This document shows positions 1 to 9,279 of a stretch of DNA of 64,000 bases, one piece after another. The first letter of the stretch is position 1. The number at the start of each line of letters is the position of its first letter. Under the pieces are notes generated by a model. That model was not told the origin of the DNA. It ran no database searches and worked only from the letters and a program-made list of their open reading frames with translations. The stretch is from Oscillospiraceae bacterium (GTDB lineage Bacteria; Bacillota; Clostridia; Oscillospirales; Oscillospiraceae): assembly GCA_022799035.1 (NCBI GenBank), contig JAAWNQ010000005.1:32126-96125 (forward strand), given 5' to 3'. The translations under genes were made by a program, and so were the position numbers.

Positions 1-964
1 GGACGATGCCCTTGGCCCGGAAGACCTCTCCATACTCCCCGCTGTCCAAAGCGGTCAGAATAGCTGCAATGTCCGGGCGGGAGAAAGGCTTGGGGGTCTC
101 CCGGCCCCAGCTTACAAACCGCTCGTCGGCGTCGTGGTGATGGTGGTCATGGTCGTGACAGCCGCAGGTGCAGTCAGGGCCGTGGTCGTGGTGGTGTTCC
201 CCGTGGTGGTGATGCTCCTCCCCCTCGTGGTGGCAGCACTCGTGGCCCTCCTCGTGGTGATGGTGCTCATGGTGGTGATCGTGATGTCCATGCTCGTGGT
301 GGTGTTCATGGTGATGGTGGTGCTCATGGGCCTCCTCCACCAATTCTTTAAGCTGGTCGGACATGGCGGTGCCCTCAATGGCGGAGAGGATGGTCTTTCC
401 CTCCAGGCTGTCCCAGGGGGTGGTGAGGATGGTGGCGGAAGGGTTCTGCTCCCGAATGAGGGCCACCACGCCCTCCAGCTTCTCCTGGCTCAGTTTCTGA
501 GTCCGGGACAGGATGATACTGCCGGCGGACTGGATCTGATTGTTATAAAATTCCGGGATATTTTTCATGTAGCTTTTGGCCTTGACGGCATCCACCACCG
601 TGACGAAGCTGTTCAGCGCCAGCTCGGGCACCGCCTCCACCGCATCTCCCACGGCGGCGATCACGTCGCTGAGTTTGGCCACTCCCGAGGGCTCAATGAG
701 GATCCGGGTGGGCTTGTACTGTTCATAGACCTTCCCCAACGCCTGGGTAAAATCCCCTACCAGGGTACAACAGATGCACCCCGAGGATAGCTCCGAGACC
801 TCCACACCGCTCTCCCGGAGGAACCCTCCGTCCACGCTGACCTCCCCGAACTCGTTCTCGATGAGGGCCAGCTTCTCCCCCGCAAAGGCTTCGGCCAGCA
901 GCTTTTTGATAAGGGTAGTCTTTCCGGCTCCCAGGAACCCGGAAACGATATCGACCTTGCACAT
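1..964 (-). CDS. CobW/YeiR-type G3E GTPase (metallochaperone-like), His-rich, 3' end cut by window edge
   Basis: Reverse strand from ATG at 962-964 reads MCKVDIVSGFLGAGKTTLIKKLLAEAFAGEKLALIENEFGEVSVDGGFL...SSGCICCTLVGDF...; GxxGxGKT Walker A and CxCC motif of G3E GTPases; long His/Glu/Asp-rich stretch at about 130-340. Not in ORF track because it runs off the edge. Confidence 0.93.
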   Translation of the reverse strand, partial: MCKVDIVSGFLGAGKTTLIKKLLAEAFAGEKLALIENEFGEVSVDGGFLRESGVEVSELSSGCICCTLVGDFTQALGKVYEQYKPTRILIEPSGVAKLSDVIAAVGDAVEAVPELALNSFVTVVDAVKAKSYMKNIPEFYNNQIQSAGSIILSRTQKLSQEKLEGVVALIREQNPSATILTTPWDSLEGKTILSAIEGTAMSDQLKELVEEAHEHHHHHEHHHEHGHHDHHHEHHHHEEGHECCHHEGEEHHHHGEHHHDHGPDCTCGCHDHDHHHHDADERFVSWGRETPKPFSRPDIAAILTALDSGEYGEVFRAKGIV

Positions 965-1225
965 AGCTTGTTCTCCTTTGTAAATTCAGACGTTCACTTT
1001 CTATATTACTACCTGCGTGCAAAAAATCAAGGGGAATTTACCAAATCATTCCGGGAAAAACCTCTGCATAGGAAAAAGGGACCTGCGGATAATAGAAATG
1101 TCAATGACGCGAAAAAACCGCAGGAGGAGAGAGAAATGAAAGCGACTGGAATCGTGCGGCGGATCGACGACCTGGGGCGGGTAGTGATCCCCAAGGAGAT
1201 CCGCCGGACCATGCGTATCCGAGAG

Positions 1226-1234
1226 GGCGACCCG
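1226..1234 (+). repeat. attL core copy GGCGACCCG
   Basis: Identical to 23660-23668; codons Gly-Asp-Pro of spoVT in both places. Confidence 0.88.
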
Positions 1235-1252
1235 TCACAGACAGCATTGACA
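1232..1252 (+). repeat. Right attP arm (element side of attL)
   Basis: ccgtcacagacagcattgaca; its reverse complement tgtcaatgctgtctgtgacgg matches 23641-23661 tgtcaaagttatcagtaacgg at 16/21. Confidence 0.7.
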
Positions 1253-1320
1253 CAGTGGGAACGATATTGCTTGGGGATGATGGATCTGTCCAGGCGGCAG
1301 GGGTGGGGGAGTACATAAGA

Positions 1321-1360
1321 AAACGCTGTAACCGTTTTCCTTGACGGTTACAGCGTTTTT
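1321..1360. terminator. Stem-loop terminator just inside the left end
   Basis: aaacgctgtaaccgt ttccttg acggttacagcgttt followed by TTT; 15-bp perfect stem. Confidence 0.85.
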
Positions 1361-1440
1361 GCAGTAATACCAGTGGGAGAGTACAAGGTAGATTTGCCTT
1401 ATGCCAATTTCCTAAGCATTGGAATATCTTACCATAATAT

Positions 1441-2382
1441 CTATATTTCCGCTTTGGCATTGTGTGCAATAGGGGTTATAAAATTATTCAAATCTGTTAC
1501 ATTTATTTCCCCTTTCCAATAACGGGTAAGTGCAGTTTCATAATCGGGCTGACTATATTTCGCTTTGATATGGCCCGCATAACCCAACTCCGAGCTAAAA
1601 AAATCAATCCCCTTATTGATTTGCTCTAAGCAATATGTTAAAAAACGAAAGAAAAGGGATTTATACTGCGCAGACCGATACAATAAGTAGCTTTCGCTCA
1701 AATGCTGATTGCTATAATTTCTTCCAAGCCAAAATATTTTTTTGGTAGATTTAAGCAACTCATAATCCATGCGTTTTTGGTGTTCCGTGAAATTGTAGAT
1801 TCCATTTAAATTGGGATCGTTAATTAGCCCGGAGGTGACCGCTGAACCAAGGGAACCGAGACGATTCATTAATCTCCTGAAATACTTCCGGTGAAAACCA
1901 AGATCTTTCAAATCAAATATAATAAGATATTGCTTCTCAATGCTAAACTTTTCTTTTTTTCCTTCGTATGTTTTACCAGAGAAACGGCAGGTATTGTTTC
2001 CTACCCAATAGCATACTGAATGGATTGGAACAAATTCCATTCCCTGCACAACGTTTTGCTTATCGCGCCATAAGACAATTTCTACATAGGCTTTCCCATT
2101 TAATAGCAGTTCATGCATAACACTACTTAGTAATTCGTCAAAAGAATACCCTAATGCAGAATAGTCGCAAAATAGTAAAAGCCGTTTCAAATGATCGTCA
2201 TGGGGGGACACATCATAAAAACGGTCATGGTCTCCGATAGGGGCAAGTTTGCTAGAAAAATGGTGGCAAAAATCCTCAAGAAACATACTCCCATACAGAC
2301 TTTGCTTATACTTTCGAGTTTGAGAGCACCACATCCGTGGTGATTGCTGGGAAGAAGTATAATTATGGAGGTCATTCCTCAT
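1441..2382 (-). CDS. Hypothetical protein (~313 aa)
   Basis: Start MRNDLHNYTSSQQSPRMWCS; start overlaps the stop of the upstream gene (2372). Contains SFDELLSSVMHELLLNGKAYVEIVLW. Confidence 0.75.
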   Translation of the reverse strand: MRNDLHNYTSSQQSPRMWCSQTRKYKQSLYGSMFLEDFCHHFSSKLAPIGDHDRFYDVSPHDDHLKRLLLFCDYSALGYSFDELLSSVMHELLLNGKAYVEIVLWRDKQNVVQGMEFVPIHSVCYWVGNNTCRFSGKTYEGKKEKFSIEKQYLIIFDLKDLGFHRKYFRRLMNRLGSLGSAVTSGLINDPNLNGIYNFTEHQKRMDYELLKSTKKIFWLGRNYSNQHLSESYLLYRSAQYKSLFFRFLTYCLEQINKGIDFFSSELGYAGHIKAKYSQPDYETALTRYWKGEINVTDLNNFITPIAHNAKAEI

Positions 2383-4837
2383 ATAGCTGTTCCTCCCATT
2401 TTCCATCGCTCTGATACTTTTCTTCGATATACTGATTAACACAACAAATAAAGTAGATGTCTTCTACCTCGTTAGTGAATCCGAGATCAGCAAAATTTGA
2501 TCCACAAAATGTTTTGAATAATTTACTTTCGGTTTTTATAATTTGTTGCCCAAATGGACCGTATTCAATCTCATAGAGTTCAGAACTTCGGATTGCATTT
2601 GCAATGCGAATTTTCCACCCGGTTTGTAAAATATCACGGTTGCCTATTCCGAAAAAAAGGTGCTGCCTTGCTTCGGCCATTTGTGAGATGTATTGTAGTT
2701 TTGCAACGCCATCAGGCATCTGCTTAACAAAACCAGTTAATTCATTCTGAACAAGTTCTTTCCAACAAGGCTTCTTGGAAAACTCTCCCCATAGAATAGC
2801 AAAGCCACTAATCATTGCGTATTCAACGATTGGAGCTGTAGCAACATGGAGAGTCGCTCGCTGAAGATGTGGCTCTTTGGTTTTGATTACATCAGTTCGT
2901 ATATACTCATCATACAAAAGCATGGTTGTTAAAAATCCTGAGTAAAGACTCTTAAATGTTTCAAAATCATCGTTCTCAATTGCTTCAACCAAAGATTCAC
3001 AAATATGATTATAGCAAAGTCCCAGAAGATCCGGATAATCGTTTCGATTTTCCCAGTGAGAGACTGAAAATATACTACTGCATTTTGCTAAATGCTGGGG
3101 GATCTCTTTATGCATATTTTTAAGACAATGCTTGGCATTTTCAACATTGCTTTCATCCCATAATATTGTCGGTTCAATATGGAACTCTTCTATGGTTGAC
3201 CAATGCTGCTCTATTAGTGAGACCGCCACTTCACTTTTGTGCTCAAATTCTAGGGAATGCGCAAATACCACTCCGGCAGGGAAAAACTTTTTGCCTTTGA
3301 GCAAGTCTTTCCCTGTAGCCATGATATTATCGGAAAGTACAACAATCGTTTCTGACATATCATTCAAGAAAGAAACGACTGCTTTGGCAGCAATTTGTTT
3401 TATATACCAATCGGGGGTTAGCCTTCTTCTTTCTAAGCGTAGCTCAATTGCAATCTTATGGAACAAGTTATCCATATACTGATTGTTAATTAAGGGATTT
3501 GATGTAATTGCTGCCTTATTTGGGAATTGTAATTTAGTTGCTTGATCTAATAACGATGGAATATTCATGGATCTCAAATAGGAATTAATGGCAACAATAA
3601 TGCTAATGTAGGCCCCGACAAATGAGTCAAAAACTGCAGCAGTCATTTCATCGCTATTTTCATTACTTGTTTGAATGTAACTGGATTTATACACTGATTG
3701 AAGCCTCTCCAGAGTATGAACCCATGAGAGAATATCCCCACATTCTAATGCATGAGTTGATAGGTTAATGATGTGATTGATGTATCCTAGGACTCGGTCT
3801 GCATCTCCATCTTTACATAGTTTTTCAAAACCAATTCTATTTACCTTTTCAATGTTATCTTCAAACCACCTGTAGTCCCGCGCTGTTTTAGTGTTGAGTG
3901 TGGTTCCTGTTTTAAGTGCAATTTCAATTTCGGTATCTGAAGCATAGTGCCATTGTGGATAGTTCACCTTGTCTTTGTACCAAAGCGAGTCGTAACGGAT
4001 ATGTCCCTTTTCTTGCCAATACAATTCCATTAGTAACAATGTATCTGACATAAATGATAGTGTAGCCGCATTTTGATTTGCGGGATTATCTGCATTGAAC
4101 TGTGAAATGGCCAATAAATCATTGAGGCCCCGAAAACACACCTTTTGGAAGTGATATTGAAAACTTGGATTTTGTGAATAGAAACCGCTTCCAGAAACCC
4201 GTTTCATGGCAATTATCATTTCCGGGTAAAGATTCTGTGAGAGGTAATAGGTGTTAGAAAGTTGATTTGTTCGATTTCCAACAATGCTGAACATAATAAT
4301 CGTGTAAACAGTCATAAGCAAAAAAACCAAGGTTGAAATATAGGAGATGTCTATCCCTACTACACATTCTCCAAGCAGAATGATGCAGAAAACAATATAG
4401 CTGATAATTTGGCGAACGCAACGGTTAGTAATAATATCACGCTGAAAGAGTTGCGATAAACGATTTGGAGCATTTGCATATTTAGCGGAAAATATTGACA
4501 CTATGTTTGAACAATACAATCCTAAAATCACACCGGCAATTCCAAGACCGCCAAGGAAAATATCAACTGCTATTGTTTGATTCATTGTAACAGTATCACA
4601 CCGAAGTATATGTGTATAGATAAATGGAAGTAGCCACTTATCTCCAATAAACAATATTCCGGCAAAAACCAAACTTTTTAAAGTTTGCCAAACCGTTGTG
4701 CGGATAATGAGGCTCTGAAAAGAAATTGCCTTTTTACCATTATCATATTTTTTTGTTATAGAATACCATACCTTCTGCATCCAAAATGCAATTTTGCTTA
4801 CCTGGTGCCGAAGAATCCAAAATGCCTTATGATTCAT
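2372..4837 (-). CDS. Large hypothetical protein with N-terminal membrane segments (821 aa)
   Basis: Long AT-rich ORF; hydrophobic stretches such as SLVFAGILFIGDKWLLPFIY, IAVDIFLGGLGIAGVILGLYCSNIVSI, IISYIVFCIILLGECVVG, ISTLVFLLMTVYTIIMFSIVG, then a long soluble region. Confidence 0.85.
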   Translation of the reverse strand: MNHKAFWILRHQVSKIAFWMQKVWYSITKKYDNGKKAISFQSLIIRTTVWQTLKSLVFAGILFIGDKWLLPFIYTHILRCDTVTMNQTIAVDIFLGGLGIAGVILGLYCSNIVSIFSAKYANAPNRLSQLFQRDIITNRCVRQIISYIVFCIILLGECVVGIDISYISTLVFLLMTVYTIIMFSIVGNRTNQLSNTYYLSQNLYPEMIIAMKRVSGSGFYSQNPSFQYHFQKVCFRGLNDLLAISQFNADNPANQNAATLSFMSDTLLLMELYWQEKGHIRYDSLWYKDKVNYPQWHYASDTEIEIALKTGTTLNTKTARDYRWFEDNIEKVNRIGFEKLCKDGDADRVLGYINHIINLSTHALECGDILSWVHTLERLQSVYKSSYIQTSNENSDEMTAAVFDSFVGAYISIIVAINSYLRSMNIPSLLDQATKLQFPNKAAITSNPLINNQYMDNLFHKIAIELRLERRRLTPDWYIKQIAAKAVVSFLNDMSETIVVLSDNIMATGKDLLKGKKFFPAGVVFAHSLEFEHKSEVAVSLIEQHWSTIEEFHIEPTILWDESNVENAKHCLKNMHKEIPQHLAKCSSIFSVSHWENRNDYPDLLGLCYNHICESLVEAIENDDFETFKSLYSGFLTTMLLYDEYIRTDVIKTKEPHLQRATLHVATAPIVEYAMISGFAILWGEFSKKPCWKELVQNELTGFVKQMPDGVAKLQYISQMAEARQHLFFGIGNRDILQTGWKIRIANAIRSSELYEIEYGPFGQQIIKTESKLFKTFCGSNFADLGFTNEVEDIYFICCVNQYIEEKYQSDGKWEEQLYEE

Positions 4838-5011
4838 AAACGCCTCCCGCCAACAGAAACTGTATCGGAAATACCGCTATGGTACGCTTTTATTTATTTT
4901 GGCTTAAAGCCTACTACTTTTTATTATACTACAGCTTTCGATCTATCTCAACGAGTTTTTATGCATTATTCTCTGCAAACTTGCATTTTGCATACCGATA
5001 AAAAGTGGACA

Positions 5012-5058
5012 ACAAGAGAGAAGGCTCCTCCAATTTTGGAGGAGCCTTCTCGTTGTTT
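5012..5058. terminator. Bidirectional terminator
   Basis: gagaaggctcctcc aattttg gaggagccttctc perfect stem (5018-5051) with flanking A/T tracts. Confidence 0.85.
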
Positions 5059-5156
5059 ATTTCTGCAATAGATGGAATGTAGCTTCGTATATTTTTATAT
5101 GTCCATCAATATTTTTGACTGATGGTATCCGAAAACTTGTTCGTCTTCTATTTCTA

Positions 5157-7706
5157 TCAGTACGATGTCCGATGATATGCATCGCCGTTCAGGTAGAGCG
5201 TGTCAACACTTTCACCGTAAGTACCTGCAGGGACAAGTTCAAGAGTATATTCAGCCCCATCATATCCATAAGAGGTGGATCCGGTTTCTGTTATGATATG
5301 GATTATGTTGTTCTGGACATCTTCTGCGGAAACCCAAAAATCGAGAATCAGGATTCCGGATCTTGACCCCGCATTTATGAGCAGTCCATTATCTTTGGCC
5401 TCAATTGTTATACTGATGCCATTTATATACTCATCGGAGTAGTGCCCAACAAAATTGCGGATATTGGTGGGCAGGGCTGCCGAAGCACTGATCCGATACA
5501 ACTGATCCATTTGATCAAAGATTTCCGAAAGAGGCTCTTCAATTCCAGATGAACCTTCAATGATTGCTGCCACCGTATCCCAAGCGGTTTCTCTATCAAC
5601 TGGGAAGTTGTCGCCCCAGCGTATAGACCAGTGAAATTGTCCTGCAATATTGTTATACAAAACATGGATTAAGGCATCCGTGCTGCCCAACTCAAAATCA
5701 TTCCACATAACATCTGGGATATCTTCCTCCTGCAGTGGACCCAGCCCACCGGGGTATTTTGTGCTGACGGCAATAATACTGCCATATTTTTCGTCCCACA
5801 GTTCATTGTAATATTTCAAGGTATCCAGTGTCCAGGAGTCAATAATATCTGCGCTGTCATTCACATAGTCCTCATAATTTTTGCTTGACCTTTGGGAGGT
5901 TTGAGTCGGAGTGACAGGCTCTGTGGTGTTAGTTCCTCCTGTCTTTCCTTGCAACACGCTCTCCGCAGCTGTTTTTCGTTGTGCGGTTCCCCATGCAATA
6001 TTACTTTTTCGCCGGAATGTGAGTGTTTCTCCATCTTCTGTATTGAAAACCAACATTCCAGAATCCAACTGGCCGATCATTTTTTCTTCCGTATGATCCA
6101 ACCAATAACTGAACTCCCCATTAGAGTATTTCCAAGTGGCAGTCACTTCGGTCCATAAGTTGGTTTCTGTATCAAACGCACCGATGACAACGGCATCCCC
6201 AGAGAAGACATCCATGCTGGTGGCTGCCAAAAGTCCAACTTCATCTGCCAGCCATGTATTTATGCCATCGGTCATACTGTAAAATTCCCAATGCCCGACA
6301 GCATCCCTGTCATCACCGTAGTACTTTCTGGAGTTCGTTGGGGCCGGATCATCCGAGAAAATATCATTGAAATACCAATCATTCGACCCAATCAGACCTT
6401 CGGCCGCAACCGCTCCAATGGCGCCGCCGACCAAAGACAGGCATAAGCCCAGCCCCAAAGCAAACAGGATAGCCTTGCCCATTGAGGTACCCTTTTTCTT
6501 CTCGCTGACATCTCCGCTTTCTGTCAGGAGAATACACCGCTTATAATACTCCGCATTGAAGCGCTTGCCCAGGCGGATGTTGCAAATAATCCCATAGATC
6601 CCTTGCAGCAGGGCCAGAGTAAGTATGACCCAAAGGCAAACGCTGATGTTGGTTTCAGGTTTAAAGAGCGAAGTCAGGGCAACGGACATACCTGCGATGG
6701 CCGCCACAGAGAGAAGCAGATAAGAGCGGTAGATCTGCCAGAATATTTTTCCGCTTTTGCGGTAGTAGCAGAACATTCCGGTGAAGAAAAAAGCGGCCCA
6801 GTTAAACTTGACCTTCTCTCCCCACTTTGCATTGGCAAACTGCTCCTGATAATAGCCAGTCTTTTTAACGATAAACTCGCTCAGGTCTCCGGTGTAGCTG
6901 CTGACAGCTTTCAGATTAACCCGGTCCTGCAAGTCCTTCCGCAGTGTCTCCATGACAGCTTTTTTCTGACCGGCAATATATTCTTGACTGCCATCTTTTT
7001 TTAAGATGATGATATTATAGCGAGAGCACATCCACCAAAAAAGAGCCGGAACTAAAATACATATCAACGCTTCTTGCAGTTCTATCGAAGATATGATTAA
7101 GCCTACAGCTACTATGATCGTCAATAACAGGCAGCAGATGAAAAAGAATGTTGACATGTACCACTTTAATTCTACGCAACGGATGTCAGCATAAGGGATC
7201 TCTTTGCCATTGAGAGGAATTGAACCATCCTCCTGATGATCACCGATGATTACTGTATCCTTTTGCAGAATGACATCATTTTTGATTCGACGAAGAGTGA
7301 GAAGATTGGGGTTTCGTGCGGTTAGTGCATAGCGCTTATCTTCTTCTGGCCCGCCCTCCTGTTCCTTAGGGAAAGTGTCTGCTGCAACAGTTTTTGGGCT
7401 CTCTTCTTTCATCCCTTCCGTTGCTGGAGTCGGTTCATAAATTGACTCAGGTTCAACCGTTCTCTTATGCTCTTCCCAAGTAGAAAACGGTTCTCCCTGT
7501 GGCTGGGGGGCTTCTGCCATGACAGTGACAGGCGGCTCCTCAATCAGCTTGGCTCCGCAGTACATACAGAAGTCCACCCCGAAGTCCACCTCCCTGCCGC
7601 AGACTGGACATTGGGGGATCTCGACCTTGGAGCCGCATTTGGGGCAGAAGCCTGCATGATCCGGCATTTCAGCTCCGCATGACATACAAAATTTACTCAT
7701 ATCCAT
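5157..7706 (-). CDS. Double zinc-ribbon multidomain membrane protein, hypothetical
   Basis: Starts MDMSKFCMSCGAEMPDHAGFCPKCGSKVEIPQCPVCGREVDFGVDFCMYCGAKL (paired CxxC), followed by several transmembrane segments and a long extracytoplasmic part. Confidence 0.82.
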   Translation of the reverse strand: MDMSKFCMSCGAEMPDHAGFCPKCGSKVEIPQCPVCGREVDFGVDFCMYCGAKLIEEPPVTVMAEAPQPQGEPFSTWEEHKRTVEPESIYEPTPATEGMKEESPKTVAADTFPKEQEGGPEEDKRYALTARNPNLLTLRRIKNDVILQKDTVIIGDHQEDGSIPLNGKEIPYADIRCVELKWYMSTFFFICCLLLTIIVAVGLIISSIELQEALICILVPALFWWMCSRYNIIILKKDGSQEYIAGQKKAVMETLRKDLQDRVNLKAVSSYTGDLSEFIVKKTGYYQEQFANAKWGEKVKFNWAAFFFTGMFCYYRKSGKIFWQIYRSYLLLSVAAIAGMSVALTSLFKPETNISVCLWVILTLALLQGIYGIICNIRLGKRFNAEYYKRCILLTESGDVSEKKKGTSMGKAILFALGLGLCLSLVGGAIGAVAAEGLIGSNDWYFNDIFSDDPAPTNSRKYYGDDRDAVGHWEFYSMTDGINTWLADEVGLLAATSMDVFSGDAVVIGAFDTETNLWTEVTATWKYSNGEFSYWLDHTEEKMIGQLDSGMLVFNTEDGETLTFRRKSNIAWGTAQRKTAAESVLQGKTGGTNTTEPVTPTQTSQRSSKNYEDYVNDSADIIDSWTLDTLKYYNELWDEKYGSIIAVSTKYPGGLGPLQEEDIPDVMWNDFELGSTDALIHVLYNNIAGQFHWSIRWGDNFPVDRETAWDTVAAIIEGSSGIEEPLSEIFDQMDQLYRISASAALPTNIRNFVGHYSDEYINGISITIEAKDNGLLINAGSRSGILILDFWVSAEDVQNNIIHIITETGSTSYGYDGAEYTLELVPAGTYGESVDTLYLNGDAYHRTSY

Positions 7707-7714
7707 ACCTCTCT

Positions 7715-8068
7715 TTATTTCAGTATTTGAATTATTTTCGATGTGACCATTAGAATAAGCTGCCCTGCCGCAAAGCCGCAGATAAACCCTGTCAACAGCC
7801 GCCGCAGGTTGGTGGATGGTTTTATCCCAAGTGCCTGGATCCCCCAGTCCAAAAGCATGATGCCGCACATCAGGACAATACACCAAACGGGAAGGCGCAC
7901 CCAGGCAAAGCTAAGCACTCCGACAGCCTCTCCCAAGAATACACCGGTGCATCTGGCGCAGACAGGGAATTGCTGTCCATGCCAGAAGAAGCTCCGTTCC
8001 GGCAGCTGATGGCAGCCTGACAGCCTGCCCAATGTCATGGCGGCCCTGTATGCCCGGCCTTTGCTCAT
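7715..8068 (-). CDS. DUF2085-like membrane protein
   Basis: GRLSGCHQLPERSFFWHGQQFPVCARCTGVFLGEAVG, Cys motif typical of DUF2085. Confidence 0.75.
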   Translation of the reverse strand: MSKGRAYRAAMTLGRLSGCHQLPERSFFWHGQQFPVCARCTGVFLGEAVGVLSFAWVRLPVWCIVLMCGIMLLDWGIQALGIKPSTNLRRLLTGFICGFAAGQLILMVTSKIIQILK

Positions 8069-8760
8069 GACGATAACCAGCTGTCTACAATGGAGCCACT
8101 GAACAGCAGCATCAGGACAACTACGACTGCCAGGCCAATGAGGACGGCTTTCTTCTGCTGCGGGTCAATAAGTTCCCCAAAGGGATAGCCCAACTCGTTG
8201 GAAAGGTCAACTTCGATCATCAGCCAAGCTCCCAACGGGATCCCGGCAAACAGCAAGACCCGTAGCAGGGTAAGGCTCCCATACAGGGCGCAGGCGGATA
8301 ACAGCAATGAACCTATTAAAGTAAGTACAAATGCGGTCAGCGCCATCGCCAAAGCTTTCTCCTTGGCATCCTTCTGGGAAAGATGTTCCTTGCCGCAGTC
8401 CTGACAGATCCATGCAGTCTCGTTCTTTACATCGACTCTGGTGCCAGTCCCACAAAGGCCGCACAGCAATCCGAATGGCCCCATCAGGCATAGCCCGCAA
8501 CAGCCGTTGGTCATGCTGTAGCTTGAGCCTTTGACCTTTGTAACATTTCTTGCCATCGGTTGGCAGTTGGAACTTCCGCAGTAGGGACAGGTGGTATCTG
8601 AATGGACACTCGGTTTAGGAACCGCCGATGGAGGTGATTCTTTTGCCTGTTCGGGGGGAGAAATCACTTTTGTTGGTACAGATTCCCGCAAAGCCACCCC
8701 ACATTTATGGCAAAACTTAGCCGCATCCGGATTTTCTGATTTACAATTTGGGCATCTCAC
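8065..8760 (-). CDS. Zinc-ribbon membrane protein
   Basis: MRCPNCKSENPDAAKFCHKCG...TTCPYCGSSNCQPMARN...; C-terminal hydrophobic helices; stop overlaps start of next gene. Confidence 0.8.
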   Translation of the reverse strand: MRCPNCKSENPDAAKFCHKCGVALRESVPTKVISPPEQAKESPPSAVPKPSVHSDTTCPYCGSSNCQPMARNVTKVKGSSYSMTNGCCGLCLMGPFGLLCGLCGTGTRVDVKNETAWICQDCGKEHLSQKDAKEKALAMALTAFVLTLIGSLLLSACALYGSLTLLRVLLFAGIPLGAWLMIEVDLSNELGYPFGELIDPQQKKAVLIGLAVVVVLMLLFSGSIVDSWLSS

Positions 8761-8864
8761 AGATATTGCCCCCTTCTTATAGATAACTATTTTCGGTATC
8801 TTATAACATATTTTACCACATCCTATTTCCGTTTACAATAACGAAAAAGGGGTGTTATAAAATA

Positions 8865-9200
8865 ATGGAGAAAAATCAGCTTGTCGATATTGGCCAGCGG
8901 CTGCGCCAGCGCAGGACCGAGCTGGGCCTGACCCGGGAGAAAATGTCTGAGCTGGCGGACATTGGAACCGGTTATTATGGGCAGTTGGAGGTAGGAACCT
9001 CTCAGATGTCGATTGACACCCTCATTAAACTCTCCCGCTCCATGCACCTGCCTATGGAATACATCCTTTTTGGCGAGGGCTATGAGCCGGGGGATCCATC
9101 CGCTGTTATAGATCTGCTGAGCCGATGCACCCCCAGAGAATTGAAACTGGCAGAGGAAATGCTGAAGCTCTTCCTGATGAAACAGGACAGCACCTTATAA
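8865..9200 (+). CDS. XRE-family HTH regulator
   Basis: IGQRLRQRRTELGLTREKMSELADIGTGYYGQLEVGTSQMSIDTLIKLSRSMHLPMEYILFGE; divergent from zinc-ribbon cluster. Confidence 0.9.
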   Translation: MEKNQLVDIGQRLRQRRTELGLTREKMSELADIGTGYYGQLEVGTSQMSIDTLIKLSRSMHLPMEYILFGEGYEPGDPSAVIDLLSRCTPRELKLAEEMLKLFLMKQDSTL

Positions 9201-9216
9201 TACCGTGAAATAAAAG

Positions 9217-9256
9217 CAGAAAGGTTAGCCACTGGCTAACCTTTCTGTGCTATAAT
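9217..9256 (+). promoter_or_regulatory. 31-bp perfect palindrome abutting a TATAAT -10 box; candidate operator/terminator
   Basis: cagaaaggttagcca c tggctaacctttctg (9217-9247), then tgctataat (TATAAT at 9251-9256). Confidence 0.7.
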
Positions 9257-9279
9257 AGGCTAAAATAGGAGGTGGGGTG

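Larger units (their letters stand above)
1136..1318 (+). pseudogene. spoVT: spoVT 5' fragment (AbrB-type N-terminus) interrupted after codon 33 by element insertion
   Basis: MKATGIVRRIDDLGRVVIPKEIRRTMRIREGDP matches the start of SpoVT, then switches to an unrelated tail SQTALTQWERYCLGMMDLSRRQGWGST. RBS aggaggagag upstream. The rest of SpoVT is at 23660-24112. Confidence 0.93.

Noticed and set aside
134-790. Plus-strand ORF of Val/Met repeats (and the minus-strand 112-378 Thr-rich ORF)
   Set aside because: Off-frame translation of the His-rich stretch of the CobW-type gene on the minus strand; no plausible protein.
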